A program made the position numbers and the translations under genes. A stretch of DNA of 64,000 nt from Cheilinus undulatus (Eukaryota > Chordata > Actinopteri > Labriformes > Labridae): positions 33,459,657 through 33,523,656 of the forward strand of contig NC_054875.1 of assembly GCF_018320785.1 (NCBI RefSeq). The letters are read 5' to 3'. Every line of letters starts with the position of its first letter. Position 1 is the stretch's first letter. This document shows positions 36,561 to 49,227 of this stretch, in pieces. Below the pieces are notes generated by a model. That model saw only the letters and a list, made by a program, of their open reading frames with translations, was not told the origin of the DNA and made no database searches.

Positions 36561-36668
36561 CTAAATCCAGGATGGGCAACAAAGAGGGCCACATTTATTT
36601 TATTGTCAATGCCAAAGGACCAAATAGTTACAAAATGATGGATATTCTCATTATTAATACTTACATAC

Positions 36669-36670
36669 AG

Positions 36671-36701
<31 letters not shown>

Positions 36702-36703
36702 CA
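36669..36703. repeat. (TA)n/T-run microsatellite
   Basis: A TA repeat runs directly into a run of about 15 T. Simple-sequence DNA with no other feature. Confidence 0.9.
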
Positions 36704-37289
36704 AATGCAGTAAAAGTGCAGTGTGTTTTGTTCAAGTTGATAATCAACCATAGATCCCTGCTATTGTTGGTAGCAGGGAATCAGGCCAAAATTAGCACAG
36801 TTATCTTGTGATGTGTTCCAGGATTTAAAGGTCAAGGTCACTGGGCCTTTTGTTCATCCCTTGCTTCTGAATATATCTCAGAACGGTTTGCTTTGCTCAA
36901 ATGATCATTATAACTCAAGAAAAAACTGATCCAAATTTTGGAAGTCAAAAGTTTAAGGTTATGGTCATCAGGCCTTTTAATTCAGGCCATGCTTTTCAGA
37001 AAAAAAGTTAAAGTTACATGAAGTCACACAATATAAAGAAAGAAATTAAAAAAAGAAATGGTATATATTATTACATTAGACCAAACCCTGGAGGAGAAAG
37101 TACAAGAAGAATTAGTCATGTTTTCCTGAGTCAATATACTAGGTCTTTAAATGCTATCAATTTCTTTTGCGGGGGCATGGAAAACAATCATTAGGTCTGT
37201 ATCAGGTTAGATTAATCAATTGTGGAAAGAAATATGTTTTTTAAAAAATTACACAGATTAGTTGCCTACAGATGCCATGTGGCTGTCTT

Positions 37290-37900
37290 CATCAGCCCAG
37301 GCCTACCTACAGAAATGGTTTGGCCCCTGAAAGACCCAGTAAATAAAGCCCTGGTCAGATGGCATTTAATATTACAAACTAATTATACCAATGTTTTGAA
37401 TATTAATGAGTGCATGTTGGATCAATAACATTAGCACTTGTTTCCTGTCCTGTCAGCTGGGCCTCAGAAAGCTTTCCCCTTTTTTCACTCCTTAAGGGTG
37501 GCCTTGCATCAGCCTCCCAAACCTGATGTAAATATGTGCTCACTTGCAAGATTTCTATTGATCACATCACCACACAAACCATCCCATTCCTTCTTCATGA
37601 TTCACCATCACTGTCTGGCCATTGTGTAGTTCCTGGAGGCTTTTACCCAGAAGCTGGTTGTTCTAGTTTACTCTGTTTACCCATCATAACCTGTACATTT
37701 GGTTGTTTTCTTAAGATCTCCACATGATAAAAAAGCTTCTCTTCCTTTGATGAGGTAGTTTAAATTGTTTTCATGGGATCCCAAGAAGATCACTAGTTAT
37801 CAAGGGAAAACCAGTTTTGTTATTCCAATAGAACAAAATGAATATATGTGGAGACCTCAAGAAAGCATCCAAATTGTTCTCATTCTCATGGAAAAACAGA
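37290..37900. repeat. T-rich dispersed repeat family, copy C (partial)
   Basis: Shares CAGGCCTACCTACAGAA-like, GCATGTTGGATCAATAACA, TGGGCCTCAGAAAGCTTTCC and TTTGGTTGTTTTCTTAAGATC blocks with copies A and B. It lacks the CCACTTTT run, so it is an internally deleted copy about 700 bp from copy B. Confidence 0.6.
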
Positions 37901-38864
37901 CTAAAATAAAGTGTATGGGGCTTCTGTGAAACATGCTCTGTCTCTCAGTCACTCAGTTTTATATTAAGAAAATGTAGTTTAACAGATTATGTTATGCAAA
38001 AGTAAAGCAAAGTGCCTGCTAGCTTGTGTTAAAGCGACTCTGGGCGCAGCATTTGGCAGTGAACCTGAAATGACAGTGTTTTATTTCAGGAATGTGCTTC
38101 TTGCGCTCTTATATAATGTTCACATACGTAATCAGAATTGGTATGTAGACGTCTTCAAAAACACAAATTAAAAACAAATGAGCCACACCTTACAGCGTTT
38201 CATACCCAAATATTTGTCTCTCTATTGAGTCTGACTGCAGCTACTTGTCTCCCGTGCATCGTCATGTTATTACCTAAACAGTGAGAGATGATAGCACAGC
38301 ATGAGCTTTCTGAAGGCAGGATGATAAGGTTTCGGCCTATACAGTTACCAGGTGCTGCTAGGCAACTCACGCTGATACACACACCAAACACACAGACACC
38401 CTGTCATGCAGCAGAAATTTTGATATCCTGGTAACATTTAACAAGAACAGTTTGTGGATGTATCCCTTTAACTAATCAGAAGTCACAGCCTTAGAAGAAG
38501 TTGTTGTGTCCTGTCCTTACAAGACTTTTAGAATCAGTGAGTCACTATTAACCCATTAAGGGGAACTTTTGTAACTTCCTTTGAAGCAGTTATTGGACCA
38601 ACTGAGTTAAAAACAAATCAGTCAGCATTGTTTCAAACTTGCAAGACTACAGTGAGTGCTTATTTTTCTTACATGACTATATTCAGTTGTTCATCACACG
38701 GGGTATGTTTTTCAGTTAAACCCTGAAAAACAACAGATTAGAAACCGCTGATCCTTATAATTAATGATTCACACATCATGTTGACTGATGCAATAATATG
38801 TGTTCAAATAGAAATATAGTTCTCATCTGCATTTTTCTTGAATAAGTGTTTAAAATTAGCAGAA

Positions 38865-39370
38865 CTTTACAAGACAGTCTGGCTGTAGACCACAGCTTTC
38901 AGATACCCCCTCTTGCAGACCACTACTGTTAGACACCACCTCTGGCAGAGTGGAAATACATGCTAAAACTTCCAAAATAAAATAACCAAACTTCCACTTA
39001 GGGTAAGGATGCAGGTTAAAGTGAGGGTTGGTATACTAAAAGTTAAACAAAACCTGGTTGAAACATTAAGTAAAGCGGTGTAAACAGTCAGCTTACAGCA
39101 AAAAAAAGCTTTTCCTCTATTAAAACACACTTACACAGCTAACGTGGCTGAGGCTAAAGCTTACACTGACTATGCCAGCTATGTAGATAAAGTAGCTGCG
39201 TTTCCAACATAACTAAAGCTAACAAAGTTATGTTAGCTATGTTAGCTTATGCTTCATTTGTTAAGCCATGTAGGTAATGTTAGCTGTGTTGTTAGGCTAC
39301 CTACGTGGCTAATATAGCTATGTGAGCTTTCGCTACATTTGCTAAAGCTTTAAACACACACTTTTGCAAG
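38865..39370. repeat. AGCTA-rich element, copy 2 (inverted, partial)
   Basis: Contains GACAGTCTGGCTGTAGACC, then GGGTAAGGATG (reverse of the CATCCTAACC block), then GTAAACAGTCAGCTTACAG and a run of TTAGCTATGTTAGC-type motifs (39138-39350). The block order is the reverse of copy 1, so this copy points the other way. The CATAAACAAAG block is missing. Confidence 0.65.
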
Positions 39371-40039
39371 ATTTGAAGAAAATTCTTTAATTTCAGGCTC
39401 ACAAGAATGACCCAGATGAATGGACATGCGTACACAAGTATCAGGGTTGTAGTTTAATTTAAAGTTGGTCATCTGCCTGCAACTGTGGGGGATGGATTCA
39501 AATGTCTGCCAGTCCGAAACTTTTGTCCAGCTACTGTATTCTTAACAAACGGCATTATTTAATGGGACATGTTAAGGAAATCAAAGCTTATAGTGTTCAA
39601 GTTATAGGCTACTTATTAAGAGTGAGTTATGGCATAAATAATCGGAAATGTTGCCCAATTGTCCAGTACTTGACCAAGCTGATGTTTATTGTGCTTCCTA
39701 TAAGGACACAGTAAATTCACTGGCATTATTCTACATTAAAAGTTTTAGCTCGTCAGAGTTTAAGATTTTTTGCACATCTTCTGCTGTCTCAAGCCAAAAT
39801 TTAGGCTTTATTTAACTTTTATGGATTTGTGACATACAAGACATCGGTTCAAACTCACCTGTAGCAGATAAACTAGTTGAAGTGCAGAACTTCTCTCATA
39901 CGAAACTGAGTCAAACCATCCCAGCACACAGCTGACTGAAACATTTGACAGCAGCTCTGACACAGAGAGAAGGAGGCAGGTTTTTTTTGGTCAGTGAGTA
40001 TGTAGGTCCACTCAGTTTTGCTCATAAGGTCAGTAGGAA

Positions 40040-40800
40040 CAAGCAGAAAAAAGGAGAGGGGTCTGGCTGCAGAGCATACACTTCTGAGGGCCACTCTCAC
40101 AGACCGTTCATCTGAGACACTGCATATCTCAGAATGGTCGTGCTATAATTTGCTTGTACAACATAGTTACAGTTAAGATTTTTTTAAATAAACTTTATTC
40201 ATAAACAAAGTCTGGCAGTTACATTAATGAAATAGCCACACTGCAAAAATTACAGACTAAACAACATTTCAAAAATAAAAAGAAGGTCAGAGTTCCAATC
40301 CAGGATTAATTATGTATAGACCTGTTTTAGAAGTAGATACACACTTGGGCTTCAATAGCTTTAACTAAAGCTAACATAGCTATGCTAGCTACATAATCAA
40401 TATTACTATATGTGCCAGTGTAGCCAAGTTAGCTTTAGCCATGTTGATTTTAGCAACGTGAACTCAAACAAATATAGCTACAGCTAATGTACATTATGTA
40501 TCTTTGTTGCTAACATAGCTGCTTTGTGAGCTTAGCTTTAGGTATGTTGCCTGTGTGAGTTATGCTATCTGTAGCTAAGTTAGCTACATAGATTATTAGA
40601 TACTAAGCATACATAGCTGCTTTGCAAGCTTAGCTTTGCTCCGTTAGCTACATAACTTTGTTATCTACATAGCTTATGCAGCTCACAGCTAACAAAGCTA
40701 AATAGCTACGCTTGCTGCATCAGAATGTTTTCATGGTGGTCAAGAAACTTTTGGCATCCTAACCCTTACCTTAACCCTTAACGTAACCCCAAATAGAAGT
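40040..40800. repeat. AGCTA-rich element, copy 3
   Basis: Has GGTCTGGCTGCAGAGC, CCGTTCATCTGAGACA, ACTTTATTCATAAACAAAGT, ATTAATTATGTATAGACCTG, then dense TAGCTACATAGCT motifs (40350-40715) and CATCCTAACCCTTACCTTAA, in the same order as copy 1. The right inverted end is missing. Confidence 0.75.
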
Positions 40801-40899
40801 TTATTCCAAAATAGGTTTAATTTATGCAATAAAATCACTCTTTATGGTTAGGCTACTTGTATTTGCCTGCTCCAGTGGCGGTTAAGTTGAGTAAATTCA

Positions 40900-43140
40900 C
40901 CTCACCTTGCTCCAAAATATCCACATATGGCTGGGGGTCAGTGCTAATTTCCCATCCTAGGATGTATACGCAGACAACATGATGGAACAAAGCTTCCAGC
41001 CTTAGTCATCACTGGTGCGGAGGCATTAAAACCTGACCACCATTGTTCCTAGAAATTGTAAAAATAGTATGACGTAGAACAACTGTGTCTCAAAAGCATA
41101 GGACTTAAATCAAGTATAATTGAATAATTTGTGCAGTTAATGTCTGAAAATGGAATACTAAGCATGGATATTCAATGTTGAATGTGAAGTTTTACATTTT
41201 TAATACAGCTGTCTGCTCATCCAGGCAGTATAAATGTATGATATCAGAGATGTTATATGCTTATGGTTTGTCATATATACTTTTTAGTCTCCATTGCAAA
41301 TTGTGTCTCTTTCTCCAACAGAAAAAAAATCAGTGGGACCTTCCTTAACATGCTAAATTAAGTTGTTTGCCGTTAATGGACTTATGCAATGTAAGGTACT
41401 TGCAACAGTTGTCCTTGAATGACTGTGACCACATCATTTGCAATAAATACAGTTAAAAACACAATGTGAAAAAGACTTATAGTTCCCCATTGTCTTCTTT
41501 TCTTTCACTTTATCCATGCCTGAGCTTTCACTGAAGATGCTTGACTTCACAGGATTCCCACAAGCTCCCCAAGCTGGTTGGAGAAATAGGTGAAAGTTCA
41601 CAACAGTGTCTCCCTCTCCCCCCTCCCTCTGAGTGTTTTCATGGTCATGAACGTGACAAGCTTGCTCTTATTTAACAGCATGCCTGCCCTTGCCCCTGCT
41701 GACACAGCCAACTAAGGCATGTGCATAAATGCAAAGGACCTCTAATAAATCCAGCCTCTGTGTCGTAACACAGCTATTTTGTGTTTGTGTTTGAAGAGCA
41801 AGGTGTGGCTTTGGACAGGTTGACTCAAAAGTCTGGCTTGTAGTCAGTGTTGATGTTTGAGTGCCTTGTTCGTTAGAAGCCCTTTGATTTGACAACTCAT
41901 ACCCTCCTTGAGTGGAAATAATAACCTTGAGCTAAAGGGGTGAGGTGTATGTCGTGACAGTGGTAACACGCAAAAACAAACGCTGGACAATTTTCCTCCC
42001 TTAAAAAACATGGAGTGCGCAGTTAAGTTTTGGTGTAAGATTCATTCTTGAAATCAATAAATCCTCCTTTTAAAAAAATTGTAGATGGCCTCTTGAGTGA
42101 CTCCTGTGACCTCCTTTTTACATTCCCTTACCTCCACAACCTTTATTTTTGGTGCCTCTCTCCTCAGGCCTCTCTACCCCTGCATGTCTTGCTGCTGCTG
42201 GCAGATGATAAGACTACAGCCAAAAGAAGATACTAGGTCAGAGCCTCTCACTGCGTTACTACCACCCTATATTCCCAGCAGCAATGTTAAAACTGCAGAA
42301 CACAACAGGAGGGGGTTTTAGGGTGCCTGATCTCTATATACTGTAAATTACTGACCATTTAAAAGAATAATTTCATAAAGTACACTTGTTTGCTCTTTAA
42401 AGGCCACGATTAGAGGCCTGATAGCTCTCAGGACTCTGCACTTAATAGAAGGCCTAAATTAGGAGATGGTAAGCTTTTAATTAACACCTAGTTTCATGGT
42501 TTTAATCCTTATTTTAAAAAAGTAAAAAGGAGAGCCTTTGTCTTTCTTGCAGCTCTGTGGGCTGTGCTGTGCAGCCCTTTAGACTTTTTCATGTTTACAT
42601 GCACAAATTAAACAAGCCACATTTATGGCTCCATTAGGCCATTAAGTTGGACCATTGTCCTTGTCTGAGCATACAAGGACCAAAGGAGGATCAATTTATT
42701 GACAGAAGTATTTTCAACCCCACTACAGTTGCTGGCAATATGCCCCACTTGAGCTAATTGGACATGGTTGACCTGTTAGATCACATAGCAAGCAACCTTT
42801 TTTTAAAATCTTATTTCCCATAGATCTTTAAGAGAAGCCAAAACCTTAAGCAAATGCACTAAACAGTTAAAATATTGGTAACTTTACAGTTCAGTATTGG
42901 TGTACTAATGTCATGTATACAACACAATCTTTTTGGCTGGATGTCACATGAGTACCAGCCAATCAACACTTAAGCCTGGTTGCCACTGACTCAGTAAGCA
43001 TACGGTATCACTTCCTGTTTTATTGATAGACCTGGACTAAATTGTTTATTTTTCTTACATGTTTTTGATCATGCACTTTAAGTACATTTTGTGTCATAAT
43101 AAATGTATATTGGTTCCACATATCAGTTACTGATTTTGTG
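40900..43140. other. Intergenic DNA, nothing identified
   Basis: Short frames occur on both strands (for example 41668-41895 and 42048-42321), but they overlap each other, lack recognisable domains and have no splice or promoter context. Confidence 0.4.
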
Positions 43141-43149
43141 AACTAATAA

Positions 43150-43770
43150 TCAGTTTCCATCCATCCACCCATTCTCTTCTGGGATCCCAAGACGCTCCCA
43201 GGCCAGATGGGATATATAATCCCTCCAACGAGTTCTGGGCCTGCCTCGGGCTCTCCTGTCATTGGGACATGCCCAGAAGACCCCCACAGGAAGACGCCCA
43301 GGAGGCATCCTGATCTGATGCCCGAACCACTTCAACTGGCTCCTTTTGACATGAAGGAGCAGCGGTTCTACTTCGAGATCCTTATGGATGTCAGAGCTCC
43401 TCACCCTATCCCTAAGGCTGAGCCAAGCCACCCTCCTAAGGAATCTCATTGCGATTGCTTGTATCCGTGATCTCATTCTTTTGGTTATAACCCCTAGTTC
43501 ATGACCATAAGTGAGAGTTGGGACATAGATTGACCAGCAAATCGAAAGCTTTGCTTTTCAGCTCAGCTCCCTCTTCATCACGACAGTATGGTACAGCACC
43601 TGCAAAATCTGCTGGTCAATCTCTTGGCCCTCACCTTTACCCTCACTCGTGAACAAGACCCTTAGATACTTGAACTCTTTCACTTTGAGCTCACTCCCCA
43701 CCTGGAGGAGCCAACCCACTGTTTTCCAGCAGAGGACCATGGCCTCAAACTTGGAGGTGCTTTTTCTTCT
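43150..43770 (-). pseudogene. LINE (non-LTR retrotransposon) reverse-transcriptase 3' remnant
   Basis: The minus strand encodes the end of a LINE ORF2-type protein. One frame (about 43770 to 43558) holds FEAMVLCWKTVGW, EEFKYLGVLFTSEG-like VKEFKYLRVLFTSEGK, and VVMKRELS. A second frame (43476-43150) continues with RSRIQAIAMRFLRRVAWLSL, QLKWFGHQIRMPPGRLP, RGRPRTRWRDYISHLAWERL and GIPEENG. This is the post-RT segment of a family very common in fish genomes. A frame change and a gap near 43477-43557 break the coding, and the RT catalytic core and endonuclease are absent (5' truncation). I do not assign the clade firmly; RTE- or Rex-like is my best guess. Confidence 0.85.
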
Positions 43771-44032
43771 ATAATCAGTATCAGTCCTGAAAAATAATAT
43801 TGGTTGACCCCTATTCAGTACATCACACACCATAAACTGTGTATTCTCATCTGTTTTTGTTCTAGCCCTCACCATATTGATACCTTTGCCTTGTTTTCTC
43901 CTCTGCTGCCTCTTAAGCATTTATGGTGTTCAACCTGTGGGTCAAAGCCTGATGTGGGAACTTTGGAGAGGCTTAGGCCAGTTTATGGTGTAAGCGTACA
44001 ATGGTAAATTGCTCCCAAGCTGATTTATTTAG

Positions 44033-44135
44033 ATCTGTGGTTTTCAAACTCTTTCCCAAGGCACACCTAAACTCTAGCTAAATTTCCACGGCACACCTAG
44101 ACTTTCCTCAAGGCATACCAGTGTGTTTTAGCACA
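44033..44135. repeat. hAT-like terminal fragment
   Basis: CTGTGGTTTTCAAACTCTTT followed by two GGCACACCTA(A/G)AC units resembles the left end of hAT-Charlie-type fish elements. No partner end was found, so it is a fragment. Confidence 0.4.
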
Positions 44136-44139
44136 CCAG

Positions 44140-44640
44140 ATGGACTATAGCAGTGTTAAAGTAACAATTAAAGAGTTAAATGTAACTCTATATATATGAG
44201 TGTATTTGATCCCAACTGCATTTGATGTTAGATTAACACTTTCCCAGGAGTTAAAATTTAAATAAATTAACAACAAATAGAGTAAAAAATTTAACACTTG
44301 CTCACACTGTATAGTGTCAAGCTTAAAACTACAGGTTAATGAACTCTGAAGAGTGTTTAAATTACTCTCAGTAGTGCTCATATTTTACTTTTCTGAAAAA
44401 AAAATCAACTCCACACAACAAAATCTTCAGTAGTAAATCATCTCCTATAGTGTTAAATTTAACACCTCCCTCAAGTTTATATATTTATCACAGAATCCAT
44501 GCTGTCTAATGGTGTAGATTTTCACACTCAGTTTTATTTTCTGACACTTGAATGTGAACCTCTAACACTACATTATAGGTGTTAATTAGAAGCATTTACA
44601 GTATTGATTATAAATGCATTTTAACACACTTTTATAAACT
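44140..44640. repeat. TTAAC-motif-rich degenerate repeat
   Basis: Many copies of GTGTTAAA/TTTAACAC and TTAACACT in both orientations are spread over about 500 bp (for example 44152, 44231, 44299, 44450, 44461 and 44618). They suggest an old palindromic or minisatellite-like element. No ends with target duplications were recognised. Confidence 0.45.
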
Positions 44641-44999
44641 TCCTACATTTTATCTTACAAACAAGGTTGCTTAATCAGGATTCAGTGTTTATATGTAATT
44701 GAGATGTGTTAGTCATGAACAAGCCGGTACAAAGAGCCAAATCTTTTACTTAGATGAAAAGGTCCGGATTCTGTTTGAGAGACTTTCCTTTATTCTTCTT
44801 ATTATTATTATCACTATTGTTTATTTTGTGTTTGTCTATATGCTATCTGACTGATAAGGAGGGATGATCCTTTTCCCATCCTGCTCTACCTCAATCAAAC
44901 CATGTATTAGGGACATCAGCTTGATAGTGTAACGTTGTTTTCTATCAGGTGTGTAATACAGCCCAGCCGGTGAGCAGATTTCATCCAACCCAAAATATA

Positions 45000-46290
45000 T
45001 TTTTCAGGAGACAGTATAGTTTGAAAAATAATTATGTCATATTTTTACTAGTTAAAAATTAAGCATAATGGGAATAAAATACCAGCACAGATAGCAATCA
45101 CATTGCTGAATTTGGTCAAATGAAGCCAAACTGGTACCCGAATAAAGAGCTATTTGAGAGCCAAAGACCTGACACTTTTTGGTGAGCTAAGCCAAATGAC
45201 TGGGATCACTGAAAAGAACTGGGATTCCCATCAGTGGTATGTAGGAAAAGGGGAGGATCAAAATCTTTGCTAGAAAGTGTCCATGCATATAGAACAGCAA
45301 TCTATCTTTACAAATTGATTCTTCCATCTCCACAGGTGACTAACAAGCGACTAACTCAGCGAACAACTTCACCCATGAGAAACATATTTTAAAAGTCCAG
45401 ACTTAAACAAACTAACATATACATTTCTGAATGGTTAATACAAATGTGACACCTTTTTGTATTTGCTCATGACAGCTGACATGGATATGATGATTGTTTT
45501 TTCTCGTATTTATTCATGAATACAAGTACATGATTAGCTGAAATTTTTATATGAGGGATCACTAAATTAAGTTAAAAGATAATATTAATTTTAAAGTGAA
45601 TGAAGCAAAGCTTTGGCAGCATTAAAGAGAAGACTGGGATAACAAAAGTTGATAGCATTCATCCTCATTTAAGCACAAATGTCAATGAAATTACAGCTCA
45701 CTCAATAGTTGTAAAGTGGTCTCATTTCTAAACCAATATCACAGGCTGATACATTTTGCATTAATAACCTGTGCTGAAATGTTTTATCTTTGATTTATGT
45801 TTAAAACGACAGTGTGATGACAAGCTTATTTCTAAATCTTAAGTGAGTTGATTCCACTCATTACAAGTCATGCAAAGCTAAGCTAATGCATGCTCTAGAA
45901 ATGAGTTTGCCGTCAATCTTCTCAGCTCTCAGCATGGAGAGTACAAATATAAATGTTAAGCTATTTTTTAGACCCTGGAAAGAGATCTCTGTCTGCAGCT
46001 GCATCAACATTTCCAGAGTCTACTCTTTGATAGCGCAACAGCAGAAGGCAGAGCCAAGCTTGAACACAAAAACTAACATGATTTGTAAACCTCCCATGGG
46101 AGTGTGGAAAAATAATGTGTTGCTAAAGTTCAAAAGTCGGTTCATGCAGCTGTTGCAAAATTTATTGCACCTGATGTTTTGTCCGAGGGGGGTTTTGCTC
46201 ATTTTGTTAACTTGTGGAAATGCTCGTCAGAGACCCTCACAGAAATTAACAAAATACAGTCAACAACTTAACTTTTGTGTTATATTAAAG
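45000..46290. other. Intergenic DNA, nothing identified
   Basis: A 153-codon frame (45886-46347) begins in unique sequence and ends inside the Tc1-like relic, so it is not a gene. No other structure was recognised. Confidence 0.4.
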
Positions 46291-46296
46291 TACACC

Positions 46297-46800
46297 TACA
46301 GTGCTCATAGAAGGTATTCACCCCTTGGATGTTTTACCCTTTTTTGATGTTATAACTCTCATTGCAGCCAATATAATGTGGCTTTTATTTTTTGACAAAA
46401 ACATCAAAAAAGAACCTCTTTAATGTCTAAGTGAAAACAAATTTCTACAAAGTAATGTCAATCAAACAAAAATATGTAATGAAAAATAAGTGACTGTATA
46501 AATATCCCACCCCTTTAGAGTGACTGCCTTGAAGGTCCAGTACTCCTGACTATCATTACACCATGAAGACAAAAGAACACTCCATGCAACTCAAAGAAAA
46601 TGTTATTGAAAAGCAGAAGTCAGAGGATGGATACAAAAAAAAAATCAAAGGCACTGAACATTTCTGAGTTCAGTTAAATCCATCATCAAGAAATGTAAGG
46701 AATATGGCACATGTGTAAACCTGCCTAGATCATTCCATACAAACTGAGTGACCACACAAGAAGGAGACTAGCGAGAGAGGCCACCAACATTGTAGTTGGA
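46297..46800 (+). mobile_element. Tc1/mariner-like element relic, 5' portion
   Basis: It opens with TACAGTGCTCATAGAAGGTA, TTCACCCCTTGGATGTTTTA and a long A+T-rich leader, as in fish Tc1-like elements with the TATTCACCCC end. Transposase-like nucleotide stretches follow, including CAGTTAAATCCATCATCAAG and ACACAAGAAGGAGACTAGCG next to AGAGAGGCCACCAA. The frames are broken and the 3' end with its inverted repeat is missing. No intact transposase is present. Confidence 0.75.
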
Positions 46801-46809
46801 ATGTACTGA

Positions 46810-48230
46810 AAATAATTTAGAATGCAATAATCTTTAATTTTCTCCAAAATGAGTGTCTTCTCATTAGCACATTTAAGTTTGGTACTTTCTCTACTGGGTT
46901 TGCCAACTGTGACATTTGGAGGCCTGCTCTCTTAGATAAAGGATTTTTTTCTGCATGTCATATTTTAAGCTGCCAGTCTGTGCATGGCGATATCAACAGT
47001 GTTTGACAGTCACAGGACAAGCTTCCAACCACAGACATAACACTTGTCTGACCACTATTCCTTACTCAGCACTGGCTCAACATAGCAGGTTCCTGTCATC
47101 CATCCAAACCCAAACAACAACAGGAATAATGGCAGACATCGACCAGAGTCCAGCCCCCTCTCTTCAGGCAGGTGTGTATTATTTTGCAGACTGATCGGAG
47201 ATGCTGGGGAGGTGTTAGTCCGTCTCTTCTCTCTTCTTTCCCATTTCCTTCTTCACCCCTCCTAAAGCTCTCATGCCATGCGTGCATCCCCTGAGTCTGT
47301 CCCTACAAGGCTTAAGCAAACAGGGGCCTGGAAGTGGTGTCCTTGGCAGGAGTGTGCTGATAAACACCGCATGAGTGAGGACAGGCTGTGCTCTCCAGAG
47401 GGGGTTGACAGCTCCTCATTTACGCTCTAACTGGAAGCTGAAACATAACAGGAGGGCTATTTTAAAATCTCCAAACAATTAGGGTACCTTGATGATGACA
47501 AAGCACTGAATTTGGCCACTTGTGTTGTGTCAGACCAAGCTTATGTCAGAAAAATTGTGTTGTAGGATAATGTCACTGACATTCATGTCTCCATCCAGAC
47601 CAAATAATCCGTCACCCCCAAGTTAGCATGGGAAGAAGATGAGCCTCTTGCTCAGATGTGACCTCTAGCTGAAACCAAAACATGACCTACAGGCTATAAA
47701 AAGCACCGGTCAAGGACTAAACCAAATATAATTTTGCAAATAAATACACCAGTTACTTTTCCATTCATCAACCCCAACATCATTTAGTTCTCCAGCTTAT
47801 AAAACACTACAATAAAACAGCACTTAGTCTCTGTATCTTTAGAGTACCTAGATACTCTTTTATTAAAGGAAAATCAATTCAATTATATCAGTTCTTCAGT
47901 TAGCCAACTTAAACACACACACGGCCTGCACAAACAGGGACACACATTTAGAAAAATATGTACCACAAGTCCAGGTCAGGGGTTGAAACCAGGTTGAAGA
48001 TATGTTCTAAAATTACATAACCTGACCTCAGCCAACCAAAAATATCCCTCTCAACTGTCATCACATATAGCCTATGGAGGATGTGAGCTGCTAAATTTCA
48101 AATAAATAAAAAACTAAATAAAAATAATTTTTAAAAAGAACTAACTAACTAAATCAAATAAATGAATACATTAAAATATATATTAGAGAAGTTATGGGAA
48201 ACATATAGCCATTAAGTTGTTGTGGAAATG
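46810..48230. other. Intergenic DNA, nothing identified
   Basis: Mixed-composition DNA. A 79-codon frame at 46955-47194 and an opposing frame at 47096-47287 have no family resemblance. No element ends were recognised. Confidence 0.4.
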
Positions 48231-48233
48231 TAA

Positions 48234-48278
48234 AATAATAATAATAATAATAATAATAAAATAAATAAATAAATAAAT
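48234..48278. repeat. (ATA)n (AAAT)n microsatellite
   Basis: About eight ATA units run directly into about five AAAT units. Confidence 0.9.
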
Positions 48279-48697
48279 TGTTCTTAATTAATTTACCTTT
48301 GGATTTCTTCCCTAATTTTATAGAACGGAGCTACTTGTGAAAATTTTGCAACTGTTTTATTTTGTTTTTTATTCACTAAAGTGTAGTTCTTGCGTAGGCT
48401 TGCACACGTGTATCTATGTTGAGTCCTGTGGTTGAGTCCTAATCATGACCAAAATTTTGACTTGAACATAAATCTTCAGTATGTCACTCACGCGCACATC
48501 GGCCACACAAAGACAAATGACGGTCCGGAGGTCTCTCTGGAGGGTTCAAACCATGGTTAAGTTGTGGTCTGAGATTACATAACATGGCCCAAGGCAGAAC
48601 CAAAATTATCCTTCTCAGCTCCCATATCCTTTTACAGGCGTTCACTCAGCGGTTTTACCAACTGTAAATACTGTGTATTTCGCATTAACGTCCAGTA

Positions 48698-48769
48698 GGG
48701 GATGTAGCTCAGTGGTAGAGCGCATGCTTTGCATGTATGAGGCCCCGGGTTCAATCCCCGGCATCTCCA
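48698..48769 (+). tRNA. tRNA-Ala (anticodon UGC)
   Basis: A 72-nt cloverleaf. The acceptor stem GGGGATG pairs with CATCTCC with one G-U pair. The D arm contains AGCTCAGTGGTAGAGC and the anticodon stem CATGC/GTATG encloses the loop TTTGCAT. The T arm is CCGGG-TTCAATC-CCCGG. The internal promoters are intact: A box TAGCTCAGTGG and B box GGTTCAATCCC. It matches vertebrate tRNA-Ala-TGC almost base for base. It has no intron, CCA is not encoded, and it is the only tRNA gene in the window. Confidence 0.97.
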
Positions 48770-48772
48770 CTG

Positions 48773-48776
48773 TTTT
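48773..48776 (+). terminator. RNA polymerase III terminator of tRNA-Ala
   Basis: TTTT four bases after the tRNA 3' end, the minimal polymerase III stop; the flanking CTG/CCG is not T-rich. Confidence 0.7.
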
Positions 48777-49227
48777 CCGTCTTTGGTTGCTTTCCTGATT
48801 TTCAAAGCATGATGGAAGTGAAGGGTAGGGTTGTGTCTTTTTTAAATAATTCATAACGTCGAATGTATTTGTCGCTGAAATTTAATTTTTTCGGTATTTT
48901 ATCTGTTCACGTCATTTGTTACAAATACTTTAGGAATCTCAAATCCAAATCCAAATAAAAATAAAATAAATAATAAAAACATTGTAATTCATGGAACTGC
49001 TTAACTAAAAACGCTGAAATAATGGGGAAAAACGAAAAAAAAAACAGTACAAACACATCAGATTTAACACATTAGTTTCCTTCTTGCATGGGCTATTATG
49101 TTTTTTGAGTTACCTTTTGCATTGCTTGTGACTGCACCTCTGTTTTACACAATCTTGTACATATTGTTTATATTTTAACTGTTATAATGTTTGTTCTTTG
49201 CATAGTTTACCAATCAAATTCCTAAAG

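Noticed and set aside
36568-36758. Possible further hAT MITE starting CAGGATGGGCAAC
   Set aside because: The proposed right end gives no matching flanking octamer.
43207-43470. 87-codon plus-strand frame
   Set aside because: Antisense to the LINE relic, whose real coding strand is minus.
45886-46347. 153-codon plus-strand frame
   Set aside because: Runs from unique DNA into the Tc1-like end and has no family features.
48642-48854. 70-codon minus frame containing MPGIEPGASYMQSMRSTTELHP
   Set aside because: It is the antisense translation of the tRNA-Ala gene, a well-known false protein.
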